Shown here: positions 10,846-20,136 of the stretch, piece by piece
Position numbering within the stretch: the first letter of the stretch is position 1
Layout of the letters: the number at the start of each line of letters is the position of its first letter
Source of the DNA: Ruminiclostridium sufflavum DSM 19573
Lineage (GTDB): Bacteria > Bacillota > Clostridia > Acetivibrionales > DSM-1351
Reading direction: 5' to 3'
DNA length: 64,000 nt
NCBI RefSeq assembly: GCF_003208175.1
Contig: NZ_QKMR01000003.1
Location: forward strand, 220,540 to 284,539
Notes under the pieces: generated by a model
The model's database searches: none
Told to the model about the DNA's origin: nothing
The model's input: the letters and a program-made list of their open reading frames with translations, nothing else
Made by a program: the position numbers and the translations under genes

Positions 10846-11240
10846 TATATCACCTCTCCAAATCGATTTTTTGTGATTCCCAGCGCCTCTGTTACAGCAT
10901 TTATAACAGTAACTATAACGATTGAAAGCGATCCAGCCAGTGCGGCAATAAATGTATAGACGCCAAAATTCAACGCAAATACAGTTGTAATTCCAATTAC
11001 CAGTAAACCAAATACATATATCATAAGACTTGCTACAATTGTCAGTGTTTTATTCCCGCTTCTGCACATATAATTTATCATCGTCTCAAGCAGTCCAAAT
11101 CTTAACAGCGAAAAAAACGTACCCAAACTTAGTGCCACAATCATAGGTATTTTTTGACCCTTAGTCAAAAAACATACGCATATAAGCACAAAGTACAAAA
11201 TACACACTCTTTTAATAAAAAATTTCAAAATATTACTCAT
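10845..11240 (-). CDS. atpI: ATP synthase protein I-like membrane protein
   Basis: 131 residues from ATG at 11240; an in-frame TTG two codons upstream is possible. Neither has a strong ribosome site. Four hydrophobic segments (about 10-28, 33-50, 66-90, 95-118) and its place directly before atpB identify it as the AtpI family, linked in other species to c-ring assembly. Sequence conservation in this family is low, so position carries much of the call. The 330 bases between it and motA hold divergent promoters that I cannot pinpoint. Confidence 0.82.
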   Translation of the reverse strand: MSNILKFFIKRVCILYFVLICVCFLTKGQKIPMIVALSLGTFFSLLRFGLLETMINYMCRSGNKTLTIVASLMIYVFGLLVIGITTVFALNFGVYTFIAALAGSLSIVIVTVINAVTEALGITKNRFGEVI

Positions 11241-11574
11241 AATCAAATTTAATGCACTTTTCCCTTTAAAAAGTAGTTAAGTTTTCTGCCCAATATTACG
11301 ATATCTATTTAGACCATTTTTATATGCTTATTAGGCTGGCATTAAGTGGATATCATTAAATTATTTTTAATAATAGCACACAGAATTTACTAAAGCAATA
11401 TTATTTATGAAAACAAGAGTAAATTCTAATATTTGTCATAAATCTCTTGTTGTTTAGCTATATTTTGATTTTTGTATGTATTCCGACAAATTTCATCATA
11501 TTTTGAATACAGCTTTAGTATTGTTATTTAATAATTTTGCACAAAAGAATCTTAACTTTCAGGAGTGGTAACTT

Positions 11575-12387
11575 ATGGATATTACAAGTATTATTGGTTT
11601 AATTGTCGGCTTTGGAGGTGTTCTATTAGGTTATCTGGAAGAAGGACATTTCCAGCTGTCCTCTCTGGGCAGCTTAGTAAATCCGGCAGCTTTTTTCATA
11701 GTTTTCGGAGGAGGGTTCGGTGCAACTCTGGTAGCCTTCCCGTTAGGCGAATGGAAGAAGATGTTATCTACGGCAAGTATGATATTTACACAAAAGGAAT
11801 ATAACGAAATAGACATCATCAATGAGCTGGCCGACCTCTCCGAAAAAGCAAGGAAGGACGGATTACTCAGTCTTGAGCAGGATGCACAGACAAATAAAAA
11901 CGATTTAATAAGAAAAGGTCTTGCATTAGTTGTTGACGGTATAGAAACTGAGGTTATAAAAGATATTCTTGCCCGGGAAACCGCATTGCAGGAGGAAATA
12001 TACGAATCAGGAGCTAAAATTTTCGAATCAATGGGCGGTACCTGGCCTGCCATGGGTGTTTGCGGTACTGTTATGGGTATGCTGAATATATTGAAGGACC
12101 TTAGTGACCCGCTGGCTCTGGGTCCTAAAATAGCAGGTGCCTTTATCGCAACCTTTTATGGCATTTCCTTTGCCAATCTCGCTTGGCTGCCATTCGGCAA
12201 TAAAATCAAGGTTAAGGCGCAGCGTGAGACAATGATAAATGAAATAATCATTGAGGGGCTTCTGTCAATACAAGCCGGGGAAAATCCACGTATTATCAAG
12301 GAAAAATTAAACCTGAACCTTATGGAAAAATTAAACGGCGGAAATAAGAAAGGCGAAGCTACTGCTGAAGAAGGAGTTGAAGCATAG
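11575..12387 (+). CDS. motA: Flagellar motor stator protein MotA
   Basis: 270 residues, starting after AGGAGTGG. Four membrane helices (about 5-22, 34-52, 150-170, 183-202) flank a large cytoplasmic loop. The motifs are PAAFFIVFGGGFGAT near the second helix and PAMGVCGTVMGMLNIL plus GPKIAGAFIATFYGI in helices 3-4. MotA and MotB form the ion-driven stator. It is divergent from the ATP synthase operon, and no flagellar or chemotaxis gene is adjacent. Confidence 0.95.
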   Translation: MDITSIIGLIVGFGGVLLGYLEEGHFQLSSLGSLVNPAAFFIVFGGGFGATLVAFPLGEWKKMLSTASMIFTQKEYNEIDIINELADLSEKARKDGLLSLEQDAQTNKNDLIRKGLALVVDGIETEVIKDILARETALQEEIYESGAKIFESMGGTWPAMGVCGTVMGMLNILKDLSDPLALGPKIAGAFIATFYGISFANLAWLPFGNKIKVKAQRETMINEIIIEGLLSIQAGENPRIIKEKLNLNLMEKLNGGNKKGEATAEEGVEA

Positions 12388-12389
12388 AC

Positions 12390-13175
12390 ATGGCAAAATC
12401 TAAGGTAATCAAGGATAACGCCGAGCGATATCTTTTGACATATGCCGACTTGATGAATCTGTTACTTATTCTGTTTATTATACTATTTGCCTATAGTCAG
12501 GTGGATACCCAGAAGTTCCAGCAGCTTTCCCAATCCTTAGGCGCCGCCTTCGGCAACGGCAGTACACCATCTGTCGTATCAGGAGGTGCATCCGGAAACT
12601 CACTTATAAACTTTCCCGCAACCATGCCTTCTCCGGTAATACCTTCAAATATGGAGGATGCACAGTATGAGGCCGCAGAAGATGCCATATCAGGTTTGAT
12701 TGAGGCAGGCGGAATGGGCGGCGATGTCAGTGTACAAATGACAGAAAGAGGTATCCTCATGTCTATTGACGCAACACTGGCTTTCAAATCAGGAAGCGCC
12801 GAGCTGGAAAGGGAAGGCAGAGACAGAGTTCTGGCTATCGGCAAAACTATTCTGAGCAAAATGCCTGATAAGCATATACGTATTGAAGGCCACACTGACA
12901 ATGTACCTATAAACAGCGCCAGGTTTCCTTCAAACTGGGAGCTCTCAGGCAGCAGATCGACAAATGTCTTAAGACTGCTTGTAGATCAGGCAGGGCTTAA
13001 TTCAAAGCTTGTATCCGCCGTTGCATATGGTGACAGCATGTCACTGGTGCCTAACAATTCAGATGCCAACAGAGCAAAAAACAGAAGAGTTGATATTGTC
13101 ATATTAAGGGATTCCTCAAGCATAGGTGAAGCAAGCACAGATTATACCAATAATACAAATACTAACAGCAAATAA
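12390..13175 (+). CDS. motB: Flagellar motor stator protein MotB
   Basis: 261 residues, two bases after motA, so probably translationally coupled. One N-terminal helix follows RYLLTYADLMNLLLILFII, where the Asp (about residue 21) is the ion-binding residue. A Gly/Ser/Pro-rich linker follows, then an OmpA-type peptidoglycan-binding domain (about 125-250) with IRIEGHTDNVP, SNWELSGSRS and NRAKNRRVDI. The C-terminal 15 residues are Ser/Thr/Asn rich. Confidence 0.95.
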   Translation: MAKSKVIKDNAERYLLTYADLMNLLLILFIILFAYSQVDTQKFQQLSQSLGAAFGNGSTPSVVSGGASGNSLINFPATMPSPVIPSNMEDAQYEAAEDAISGLIEAGGMGGDVSVQMTERGILMSIDATLAFKSGSAELEREGRDRVLAIGKTILSKMPDKHIRIEGHTDNVPINSARFPSNWELSGSRSTNVLRLLVDQAGLNSKLVSAVAYGDSMSLVPNNSDANRAKNRRVDIVILRDSSSIGEASTDYTNNTNTNSK

Positions 13176-13184
13176 TAATACCTT

Positions 13185-13250
13185 TCGCTTTCAGCCAAAA
13201 ACAACCTGCTATCGGCTTGATAGCTTGGATTTTTGGCTGAAGCCTTCTAA
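13185..13250. repeat. Inverted repeat after motB, fragment of the dispersed repeat
   Basis: Perfect 12-bp arms TTCAGCCAAAAA (13190-13201) and TTTTTGGCTGAA (13230-13241) enclose ATCGGCTTGATAGCTTGG. The inner part matches the 'CGGCTGATAGTTTGGGTTTGAGGCTGAAGCC' region of the full repeats. Lying between the convergent motB and BtrH-like genes, it may double as a terminator, though no U tract follows in the motB direction. Confidence 0.55.
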
Positions 13251-13333
13251 ATCATATACCGGCACATGCGAATACAGCCGGAAAATATACAGGCGTAGAA
13301 GGATTAAGGTTTTTCACTTTATATTTGCGAACC

Positions 13334-14926
13334 TTAATTGTCTTCAGCAGAGATTGCTTTTCTTAAGGATATAGCGAATATATGTATATTAGGGCAATAG
13401 GGCAATCTTATAGCTTCAACAATTCCCTTTTTTCTGATAAGCTCTTCTCTTGCAAATATTCTCTGTTCATTTGAATGTACTTCGAACCTATTTTCCGTCC
13501 ATTTACCGCCAGTGCCTGTCCATGCTATTGATTCCTTGAACAGAGGCAATCGCCAGCTGTCGGCGAAGGAAATTGGGATTTTCAGTTCTTCTCCATTCTC
13601 ATACATAAGGCTTATTTCATCGATAAAGTCTCCGTTATCAGAACATCCAAGAAACATAATACTATGGTATACCGACTTATCAACAGAAATCTCCTGCCCC
13701 GTACATGCTATATTATCATATTTTTTTGTAACGAGTTCGGGTAACCTGAAATGCATACTTCCTGCCTGAATAAAGTGTTCCTTTTCTAATCCGCTGCTAA
13801 TAAAAAAATGTCCTGCTCCGGACAGGTCAGCCTTATAGGTGTCTGCTTCGGTCACTGCAAAAGCCTTATTATTCATGATATCTTCAAGCTTCAATACAAT
13901 AGTCTCTGTCTCTGAAAAATAATTTATGTCCTTTTCCTCAAGTAATATGTTCTCATTTTTGTCAGATAAACTACTGACATCTATCTGAGAAAGCCTTTTA
14001 ATCAATTCCTCTTCAAAATTGGAAATTTCATTTAATAAGCTGTATACTTTCCCCTTGACATTATCATTACTTCCCTTGCGGTAGCCTTTAGTAAGTATCC
14101 CCCTTATCTTGTTCCAATTTGAAGCTATTTTCTGCAATTCATATTTTATATCCAAAAGCTTATCCGAATGAAGCTTATCAGATATCAGCTCAATGAATTG
14201 GGCATAAAGTGTCCTTCCCGAGGCTATCAGACGCAAATTCCTATCTATCAGCACATACCATACATCCAGATTAAAGCTACGGTATTCAGCTGAAAAATCA
14301 AACTTATCTTTAAATTCATCAGCAAATATTTTTATATCCTTATAAAATTTCTTTTTATTCAGATTTTTAATGCTTTCATTCAATATTCCCAAATAATCAG
14401 GCTTTATATCACTTTTGACAAACTCATATTTTACACAATTCTTACAGCCATTTATATAGTCATTATACGGTAAAGTTGATATATTTAAATTTAAAGCTGT
14501 ATCTAAACAGTTAAAATTATTTTGTTCATCCATCCCAATTATCAGACAATGGTGTGCATCATGTACTCTTTGGTATCTTCCTTGAAGCCATGGACACCAA
14601 AAAGCATCTATAAAAAGCCCTAAAGGTATTTCCTGTGCCAAATACTCTTTGATAACCCCGAGTAATTCTGTTGGGTTTTCGGTGTCGATTCTTACTACAT
14701 TTATATTACTGTATTTATATAGTAATCCGGTAATATTTCTTACATCATTTCCGATTCTCTCTCCTAATAAACTACTGTCTGAAACATTTGACGGTTTAAA
14801 TTCAAATCCCCAAGCATCAGAAAATGCCAGCCTGTATTCTGCTTTGTAATGACTTGCCATTGTAACAAGGATATCTTCAAAGCAATTTAAGCCTTCACAA
14901 TGAACAGGATTAATATCAATATTCAT
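13334..14926 (-). CDS. BtrH N-terminal-like (cysteine acyltransferase/peptidase-type) protein
   Basis: 530 residues. ATG at 14926 is preferred because GGGGTTGAG precedes it; an ATG five codons upstream lacks a ribosome site. Residues 1-170 resemble the butirosin BtrH N-terminal domain: HCEGLNCFEDILVTMASHY (candidate nucleophile Cys), then IPLGLFIDAFWCPW and the His-rich HDAHHCLIIGMDE followed by FNCLDTA. The middle (175-330) is a charged helical region. The last 150 residues look like a beta sandwich (GKWTENRFEVHS, SFADSWRLP). Known relatives act in antibiotic assembly lines, but no such genes surround this one. Substrate unknown. Confidence 0.6.
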   Translation of the reverse strand: MNIDINPVHCEGLNCFEDILVTMASHYKAEYRLAFSDAWGFEFKPSNVSDSSLLGERIGNDVRNITGLLYKYSNINVVRIDTENPTELLGVIKEYLAQEIPLGLFIDAFWCPWLQGRYQRVHDAHHCLIIGMDEQNNFNCLDTALNLNISTLPYNDYINGCKNCVKYEFVKSDIKPDYLGILNESIKNLNKKKFYKDIKIFADEFKDKFDFSAEYRSFNLDVWYVLIDRNLRLIASGRTLYAQFIELISDKLHSDKLLDIKYELQKIASNWNKIRGILTKGYRKGSNDNVKGKVYSLLNEISNFEEELIKRLSQIDVSSLSDKNENILLEEKDINYFSETETIVLKLEDIMNNKAFAVTEADTYKADLSGAGHFFISSGLEKEHFIQAGSMHFRLPELVTKKYDNIACTGQEISVDKSVYHSIMFLGCSDNGDFIDEISLMYENGEELKIPISFADSWRLPLFKESIAWTGTGGKWTENRFEVHSNEQRIFAREELIRKKGIVEAIRLPYCPNIHIFAISLRKAISAEDN

Positions 14927-15030
14927 TATTCTCAACCCCATAACTCATGTAAATTAATTATATTTGTTTTTATTTTGTCATTATACTTGAAAGTCTGCGA
15001 TTGTTTGTGAATGACCATGATTTTTTAAGA

Positions 15031-15063
15031 GTCAATTTCTGTCGGCTTTCAGACGTAATTGAC
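15031..15063. repeat. Short inverted repeat with GTCAATT/AATTGAC ends
   Basis: GTCAATT at 15031-15037 and AATTGAC at 15057-15063 enclose 19 bases that include GTCGGC. These are the terminal signatures of the dispersed repeat, here almost without internal sequence. It lies in a 400-base gap that otherwise holds only A+T-rich sequence. Confidence 0.5.
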
Positions 15064-15248
15064 CTTGGTAAATTACATTTGCTGTTACTTTATTCACTTA
15101 ATTGTAAAACACCTATTATAATACCACAAATAGATAAAAAAACAAATATCTTTAGATTCCATAAATATTTATGGCTTGATACTGATACAAATAAAATTAC
15201 AGTATTTACCAAGCATGTATTTAATACGTATTTTTATTTTTTATATAA

Positions 15249-15302
15249 AAAGTCAATTCCCGTCGGCCTATTATATATTTAGTACCAACAGCAATTGACT
15301 TT
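15249..15302. repeat. Short inverted repeat AAAGTCAATT/AATTGACTTT
   Basis: Perfect 10-bp arms at 15249-15258 and 15293-15302 enclose 34 bases beginning CCCGTCGGCC. This is the same end sequence as the longer dispersed repeats, so it is probably an internally deleted copy. It lies 44 bases from the 3' end of the WecA-WecB gene and might form a stem in that transcript. Confidence 0.55.
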
Positions 15303-15345
15303 ATTTTTGAAAACAATAAATTAACCGGTAATAAAAGTAGTAGTT

Positions 15346-17634
15346 TTACACCCTGAACTCCTTAGGCTTTTCATCAGTCAGTCCAAAATGGAATAGAAGC
15401 ACCTGTACTATCCTTTCCGAGGCATGTCCGTCTCCGTATGGATTTACAGCCTTCGCCATTTTTTCGTAATCATCCTTATCATTCAGCAGCTTTGCAGCAT
15501 GCTCTACGATATCATGCTCTACGGTTCCGGCAAGCCTTACTGTGCCTGCCTTGACAGCCTCCGGCCTCTCTGTTTCCTTTCTGAGCACCAGTACAGGCTT
15601 TCCAAGCGTAGGCGCCTCTTCCTGGATTCCTCCAGAGTCTGTCATTATCATATAAGCCCTTGCCATTAAATTATGCATATCCTGTACATCCAACGGAGGT
15701 ATCAAGTGCACTCTGTCTTTACCGCCAAGTATTTCACGTGCAGTCTCTTGAACTGCCGGATTAAGATGAACTGCATATACTATTTCCACATCCTCATAAT
15801 TATTAACCAATGTTGACAAAGCACGGCAAATATTACGCAGCGGCTCCCCCAAGTTTTCTCTTCTGTGGGCTGTAACCGCTATGACTCTCTTATTTTTAAA
15901 GTCTATGCCTCTAAGAGCTTCACAATCAAAGATGTAATCATCCTTTACCGTTGTTTTCAAGGCATCATTTACTGTATTACCTGTTACATATATTGAATCC
16001 TCGTTTACTCCTTCTCTCAGGAGATTTGATTTATTTGTATCAGTAGGCGACAAATGAATATCTGCCATGGAACCGGTAAGCTTTCTGTTCATTTCCTCAG
16101 GGTAAGGGGAATATTTATCAAATGTCCGGAGACCTGCCTCAACATGTCCTACTGCAATCTGCTTGTAAAATGCCGCAAGGCTTCCCACAAAGCATGTGGT
16201 GGTATCACCGTGAACCAGCACTATATCCGGTTTTTCCGTATCCAGCACTTCATCCAAGCCCTCAAGCGCTCTGGTAGTAATTCCTGTTAAGGTTTGTCTG
16301 CTCTTCATTATGTTTAAATCGTGCTCCGGTGTAATTTCAAATATTTTAAGTACCTGATCAAGCATTTCTCTATGCTGACCTGTCACACAAACCACGGAAT
16401 CAATCCTTTCACACTTCTCCAGCTCCTTGACAAGGGGAGCCATCTTTACAGCATCCGGTCTTGTTCCGAATATTGTCATCACCTTTAGTCTATCCAATCT
16501 TCTACCTCCAATTAAAGCCATTCTGCATGGGTTTCGCAAGCTATGGCACTCTTTGCTTTTATTGGCATTATTCATCTCGGTCATATACATTGAACCGCCG
16601 ATTACAAATATAGATACCGCCACAACTAATATTATTGCACTGACAGGCCCTTTGTAATCAAGAACCACCGCACACAATCCCAATGCTGCACTCGCCACAT
16701 ATATAACGGCTACTGACTGCTTCTGCGTAAGTCCGATATCAATAAGCCTGTGATGTATATGCCCTCTGTCGGCAGCCATAGGTGACTTGCCGCTGGCAAT
16801 TCTTCGTAATATTGCAAAAACCGTATCAAATAACGGTAACGCAAGTACAAGCAATGGTACTGCTACCGCTATTGCGGTATATTGCTTATAGGTTCCCTGA
16901 ATTGAAATTGTCCCCAGCAAAAACCCTAAAAATGTGGAACCTGTGTCGCCCATAAAAATTTTTGCAGGATTAAAATTATAAGGCAAAAAGCCCAGAGTGG
17001 CTCCGGCAAGCATTGCGGCTAATACGGCTGTCGCAATATCAGGATCCGGCCTCATGACAGAAACAAAGAAAAGAGACATCAGTGCTATTGAAGAAACACC
17101 GGCCGCTAAACCGTCCAATCCGTCAATAAAGTTTATTGCATTTGTAATACCTACTATCCATATTATAGTTATTAAATATGAGCTCCATGTCTGCAAATCG
17201 GAACGCCCTACAACCGAAAAAGGATTAGTAATAAATTCGATTCTGGTACCGGTTAATGCAATTATCAGCGCAGCAATTATCTGTATAGGAAATTTGAGCT
17301 TTGCACTAAGTGTTTTTATATCATCTATCACGCCCATTACAACTATAATGACGCTGCCTATTATCATCCCGATAAACCGCTTATCAAAATTTATTGAAGT
17401 TCCCATATGAAACAAATTTGAACTGACAACACTGAAAAGCATGGAAATAAAAAATCCTGTAATAATTGCCAAACCACCTAATCTTGCAATTGGCTGCTTA
17501 TGCATTCTGCGGTTATCCTTTGGAATATCCACAGCTCCCAACCTAAAAGCCAAGCTTTTTACAATTGGCGTCGCGGAGAATGCAACAATAAATGCGAGAA
17601 TAAAAGAAATAAAATATTCATATACACTGGTCAT
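15346..17634 (-). CDS. WecA-WecB fusion: GlcNAc-1-P transferase + UDP-GlcNAc 2-epimerase
   Basis: 762 residues in one frame. Residues 1-350 are a multi-helix membrane transferase of the MraY/WecA family (DDIKTL, NAINFIDGLDGLAAG, MGDTGSTFLGF, HIHHRL), which loads a sugar-phosphate on undecaprenyl phosphate. Residues 385-755 are a complete UDP-GlcNAc 2-epimerase (FGTRPDAVKMAPL, TGQHREMLDQ, HGDTTTC, VEAGLRT, DSGGIQEEAP), which makes UDP-ManNAc. These are normally separate steps of wall teichoic acid or secondary polymer synthesis. A GGAGGT at the junction could start the epimerase separately. The ribosome site for the full chain is GAAGGTG before ATG 17634. Confidence 0.92.
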   Translation of the reverse strand: MTSVYEYFISFILAFIVAFSATPIVKSLAFRLGAVDIPKDNRRMHKQPIARLGGLAIITGFFISMLFSVVSSNLFHMGTSINFDKRFIGMIIGSVIIVVMGVIDDIKTLSAKLKFPIQIIAALIIALTGTRIEFITNPFSVVGRSDLQTWSSYLITIIWIVGITNAINFIDGLDGLAAGVSSIALMSLFFVSVMRPDPDIATAVLAAMLAGATLGFLPYNFNPAKIFMGDTGSTFLGFLLGTISIQGTYKQYTAIAVAVPLLVLALPLFDTVFAILRRIASGKSPMAADRGHIHHRLIDIGLTQKQSVAVIYVASAALGLCAVVLDYKGPVSAIILVVAVSIFVIGGSMYMTEMNNANKSKECHSLRNPCRMALIGGRRLDRLKVMTIFGTRPDAVKMAPLVKELEKCERIDSVVCVTGQHREMLDQVLKIFEITPEHDLNIMKSRQTLTGITTRALEGLDEVLDTEKPDIVLVHGDTTTCFVGSLAAFYKQIAVGHVEAGLRTFDKYSPYPEEMNRKLTGSMADIHLSPTDTNKSNLLREGVNEDSIYVTGNTVNDALKTTVKDDYIFDCEALRGIDFKNKRVIAVTAHRRENLGEPLRNICRALSTLVNNYEDVEIVYAVHLNPAVQETAREILGGKDRVHLIPPLDVQDMHNLMARAYMIMTDSGGIQEEAPTLGKPVLVLRKETERPEAVKAGTVRLAGTVEHDIVEHAAKLLNDKDDYEKMAKAVNPYGDGHASERIVQVLLFHFGLTDEKPKEFRV
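16497..16509 (-). promoter_or_regulatory. Internal Shine-Dalgarno and TTG start at the WecA-WecB junction
   Basis: On the minus strand GGAGGT (16509-16504) is followed six bases later by TTG (16497-16495), in frame with the epimerase (LDRLKVMTIFGTRPDA). The position is codon 380, exactly between the membrane and soluble domains. Such an ideal arrangement suggests that free epimerase may be made as well as the fusion. The sequence is seen directly; use of the site is inferred. Confidence 0.6.
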
Positions 17635-17699
17635 TTAATTTTTACACCTTCTCGTTCTTGAAAAATCAACTGCCATTACAATAACCTAAACATCAAAAT

Positions 17700-17723
17700 A
17701 GAGGGAGGCATACATCTCCCTCT
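17700..17723 (-). terminator. Hairpin between dCMP deaminase and wecA-wecB
   Basis: AGAGGGAG (17700-17707) and CTCCCTCT (17716-17723) form a perfect 8-bp stem with an 8-base loop. On the minus strand it is followed by ATTTTGATGTTT. It follows the dCMP deaminase stop by about 85 bases and precedes the wecA-wecB start by 65, so it may terminate or attenuate readthrough. Confidence 0.6.
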
Positions 17724-17808
17724 GCTTAAAATTCAACTTACATAGACCCCAAGATTTATAACACATTAATCAATAAGTATAATTATTTACAAAGCAAAAT
17801 CTGTTATA

Positions 17809-18249
17809 TTATTGAAAGCCTACAACCTCTATGCCTGCTTCTTCCAGCAGGGTCATCGCCAACTCGTCCGGATATTCCCCGCTGAATACTATCCTGGCTA
17901 TACCTGCATTAATAGCTAATTTTGCGCACAGCACACAAGGCTGGTTTGTCACATAAAGGGTGGCACCGTTTACGCTTGTTCCGCTATATGCCGCCTGAAC
18001 GATTGCATTCTGTTCTGCATGTATTGCTCTGCAAAGCTCATGCCTTTGTCCTGACGGAACATTCAGCCTGTCTCTCAGACATCCTATCTCCGAACAATGC
18101 TTGCAGCCTACAGGGGCACCGTTATATCCGGTAGCAAGAATTCTCTTGTCCTTAACAATTACAGCCCCTACCTGCCTTCTAAGGCAAGTAGATCTGGTCT
18201 TTATCAATTCAACTATCTGCATAAAATACTCATCCCAAGACGGTCTCAT
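17809..18249 (-). CDS. dCMP deaminase (ComEB-type)
   Basis: 146 residues from ATG at 18249, after GGGGGGAC; a frame 20 codons longer lacks a ribosome site and homology. Cytidine/deoxycytidylate deaminase fold with the zinc and catalytic motif HAEQNA (His, Glu) and the zinc cysteines in PCVLC. The Cys/His-rich insert CKHCSEIGC is typical of dCMP deaminases. It converts dCMP to dUMP for dTMP synthesis. Confidence 0.93.
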   Translation of the reverse strand: MRPSWDEYFMQIVELIKTRSTCLRRQVGAVIVKDKRILATGYNGAPVGCKHCSEIGCLRDRLNVPSGQRHELCRAIHAEQNAIVQAAYSGTSVNGATLYVTNQPCVLCAKLAINAGIARIVFSGEYPDELAMTLLEEAGIEVVGFQ

Positions 18250-18344
18250 ATAGTCCCCCCACATATGCTTACAAAATACAAGCCCAAATTGCGTTAAACC
18301 GCCACTCAAAAAGGCCCTGAAATGTTAATCGTACCAAGCTCTCC

Positions 18345-18974
18345 TTATTTTGTTCCGAATAATCTGTCTCCGGCATCTCCAAGCCCGGGCACGATATAAG
18401 CATGGTCATTTAACTTTTCATCTACAGCCGCACAATATATTGAAACATCCGGATGATCCTTCTGCAACCTTTCAATACCGGATTTTGCGGCAATAAGGCA
18501 CATTAATTTTATATTTTTTACGCCTCTGTTTTTTATAAACTGAATAGCAGCCGATGCTGAACCTCCTGTTGCAAGCATAGGGTCAAGAACAACTATTTCT
18601 CTCTCCTCGACATCAACCGGAAGCTTGCAATAATATTCTACAGGCTGTAATGTTTCCGGGTCTCTGTACAAGCCTATATGTCCGACTTTCACCATAGGCA
18701 ATAAGTTCAGCATCCCGTCAACCATTCCCAGTCCGGCTCTCAATATAGGTACTATACCCAGCTTCTTGCCAGATATTATTTTTGTTTTTGCTATTCCTAT
18801 CGGAGTCTCAATTTCAACCTCCTTAAGAGGCATATTTCTGGTAACCTCATAGCCCATAAGCATCGCTATCTCAGAAACCAGCTCCCTGAATTCTTTTGTG
18901 TCAGTGTTTTTATCCCTTAATAGTGATATTTTGTGCTGAATCAATGGGTGATCAAAAACAAATACATTTTCCAT
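18345..18974 (-). CDS. upp: Uracil phosphoribosyltransferase
   Basis: 209 residues, full family length. The PRPP-binding loop is [17 protein letters not shown] (about 129-145), and the uracil-binding end is [25 protein letters not shown]. It converts uracil and PRPP to UMP. It follows rpiB by 10 bases and is probably cotranscribed with it. Its place near rpiB, tsaC and the atp operon matches Bacillus. Confidence 0.97.
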   Translation of the reverse strand: MENVFVFDHPLIQHKISLLRDKNTDTKEFRELVSEIAMLMGYEVTRNMPLKEVEIETPIGIAKTKIISGKKLGIVPILRAGLGMVDGMLNLLPMVKVGHIGLYRDPETLQPVEYYCKLPVDVEEREIVVLDPMLATGGSASAAIQFIKNRGVKNIKLMCLIAAKSGIERLQKDHPDVSIYCAAVDEKLNDHAYIVPGLGDAGDRLFGTK

Positions 18975-18984
18975 TTTAAATTCC

Positions 18985-19434
18985 TCACTTTACAGTATAT
19001 TTTTTTTCAATATTCGAAATTTTATTGACTCTGTTCTGGTGCCTTCCGCCCAAAAACTCAGTGTCCAACCATGTTTCAATAATATCAAAAGCAACTCCGG
19101 GGCCTACAACTCTTTCGCCTATTGCCAATACATTTGCATCATTATGCTGTCTGCTCATTCTTGCCATATAGCTGTCTGTACAGATAGCGGCTCTAATTCC
19201 CGGTACCTTATTCGCTGAAATAGATATTCCTATTCCGGTGCCGCATATAATTATACCTTTTTCGCACTCTTTGCTGCTGACTGCCTCAGCTACCGCCTGT
19301 CCAAAGTCGGGATAATCAACCGATTCACATGAATTTGTACCAAAGTCCTTAACCTGCAGTCCCTTACTCTCCAAAAACTTTATGATGTCTGCTTTTAATA
19401 AATATCCTGCATGGTCACTTCCTATTGCAATCAT
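18985..19434 (-). CDS. rpiB: Ribose 5-phosphate isomerase B
   Basis: 149 residues. The family signature starts at residue 1 ([14 protein letters not shown]) and continues with [24 protein letters not shown] (around the catalytic Cys) and [17 protein letters not shown]. It interconverts ribose 5-phosphate and ribulose 5-phosphate. Start at 19434 with GGAGGAAT just upstream. Confidence 0.96.
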   Translation of the reverse strand: MIAIGSDHAGYLLKADIIKFLESKGLQVKDFGTNSCESVDYPDFGQAVAEAVSSKECEKGIIICGTGIGISISANKVPGIRAAICTDSYMARMSRQHNDANVLAIGERVVGPGVAFDIIETWLDTEFLGGRHQNRVNKISNIEKKYTVK

Positions 19435-19555
19435 AATTCCTCCAAAAATATAGATATAATGACTTCGTTTAAATTACTAAATTGTTGCTGATATATCTTT
19501 ATTTATTTTATAGTATAAAACATCACATGTCAAAAAAATATAGGATATTATATAC

Positions 19556-20059
19556 CTATTTAAATTTTTCTATTACAATTTTTATACACTCAAATATTTC
19601 TTTTGCACAGCTTTCATATCTGTGATACGGCATGCCGTAGGGATCACTGATATCCAGCATATTGCTGCCTTGCTCAATTTCAGGATAAGCATACTCCTTC
19701 AAAGTATAGATGCAATAATATTTATCTGGAAATCTGGCTTTCAAAATATCCCTGTGCGCTCTTGTCATAGTAAACGTAAAATCAGCCTTTAAAACATCTT
19801 CGTAATCCAGCCTTTTCGCTTTATGAAGTGAAATATCGATATCCCACAAGGCCTTGAGCGCATTTATTGAGTGTTCCGAAGCAGAATCACCGTCAAAGGC
19901 ATGGATACCTCTTGATACCGCCGAAAACCCTGACTTGCAGACCTCCACATACGATGCATACCTGAAAATCCCTTCTGCCATACAGCTTCGGCAGGTATTG
20001 CCTGTGCAAACAAATAAAATGCTTAAATTATTTTTTCTGGTTATATCCTTGTTTTCCAT
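19556..20059 (-). CDS. Low-molecular-weight protein arginine/tyrosine phosphatase (YwlE-like)
   Basis: 167 residues from ATG at 20059, with GGTGG upstream. The catalytic P-loop is CTGNTCRS (Cys near residue 18) and the general acid loop is DISDPYGMP. Thr follows Asn in the P-loop, as in the YwlE arginine phosphatase, rather than Leu/Ile as in tyrosine-specific members, so arginine phosphatase is favoured by analogy. The tsaC-ywlE-rpiB order matches B. subtilis. Confidence 0.85.
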   Translation of the reverse strand: MENKDITRKNNLSILFVCTGNTCRSCMAEGIFRYASYVEVCKSGFSAVSRGIHAFDGDSASEHSINALKALWDIDISLHKAKRLDYEDVLKADFTFTMTRAHRDILKARFPDKYYCIYTLKEYAYPEIEQGSNMLDISDPYGMPYHRYESCAKEIFECIKIVIEKFK

Positions 20060-20136
20060 ATACAATTATCCACCGCCAAATTTTTTGCCCAGAGTTCCGG
20101 CAAAACTGTTTTTCATAATTACAAATGCTCAATAGC

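Noticed and set aside
15001..15282. 93-residue plus-strand ORF in the gap before wecA-wecB
   Set aside because: It crosses both short GTCAATT repeats, starts without a ribosome site and has A+T-driven composition.
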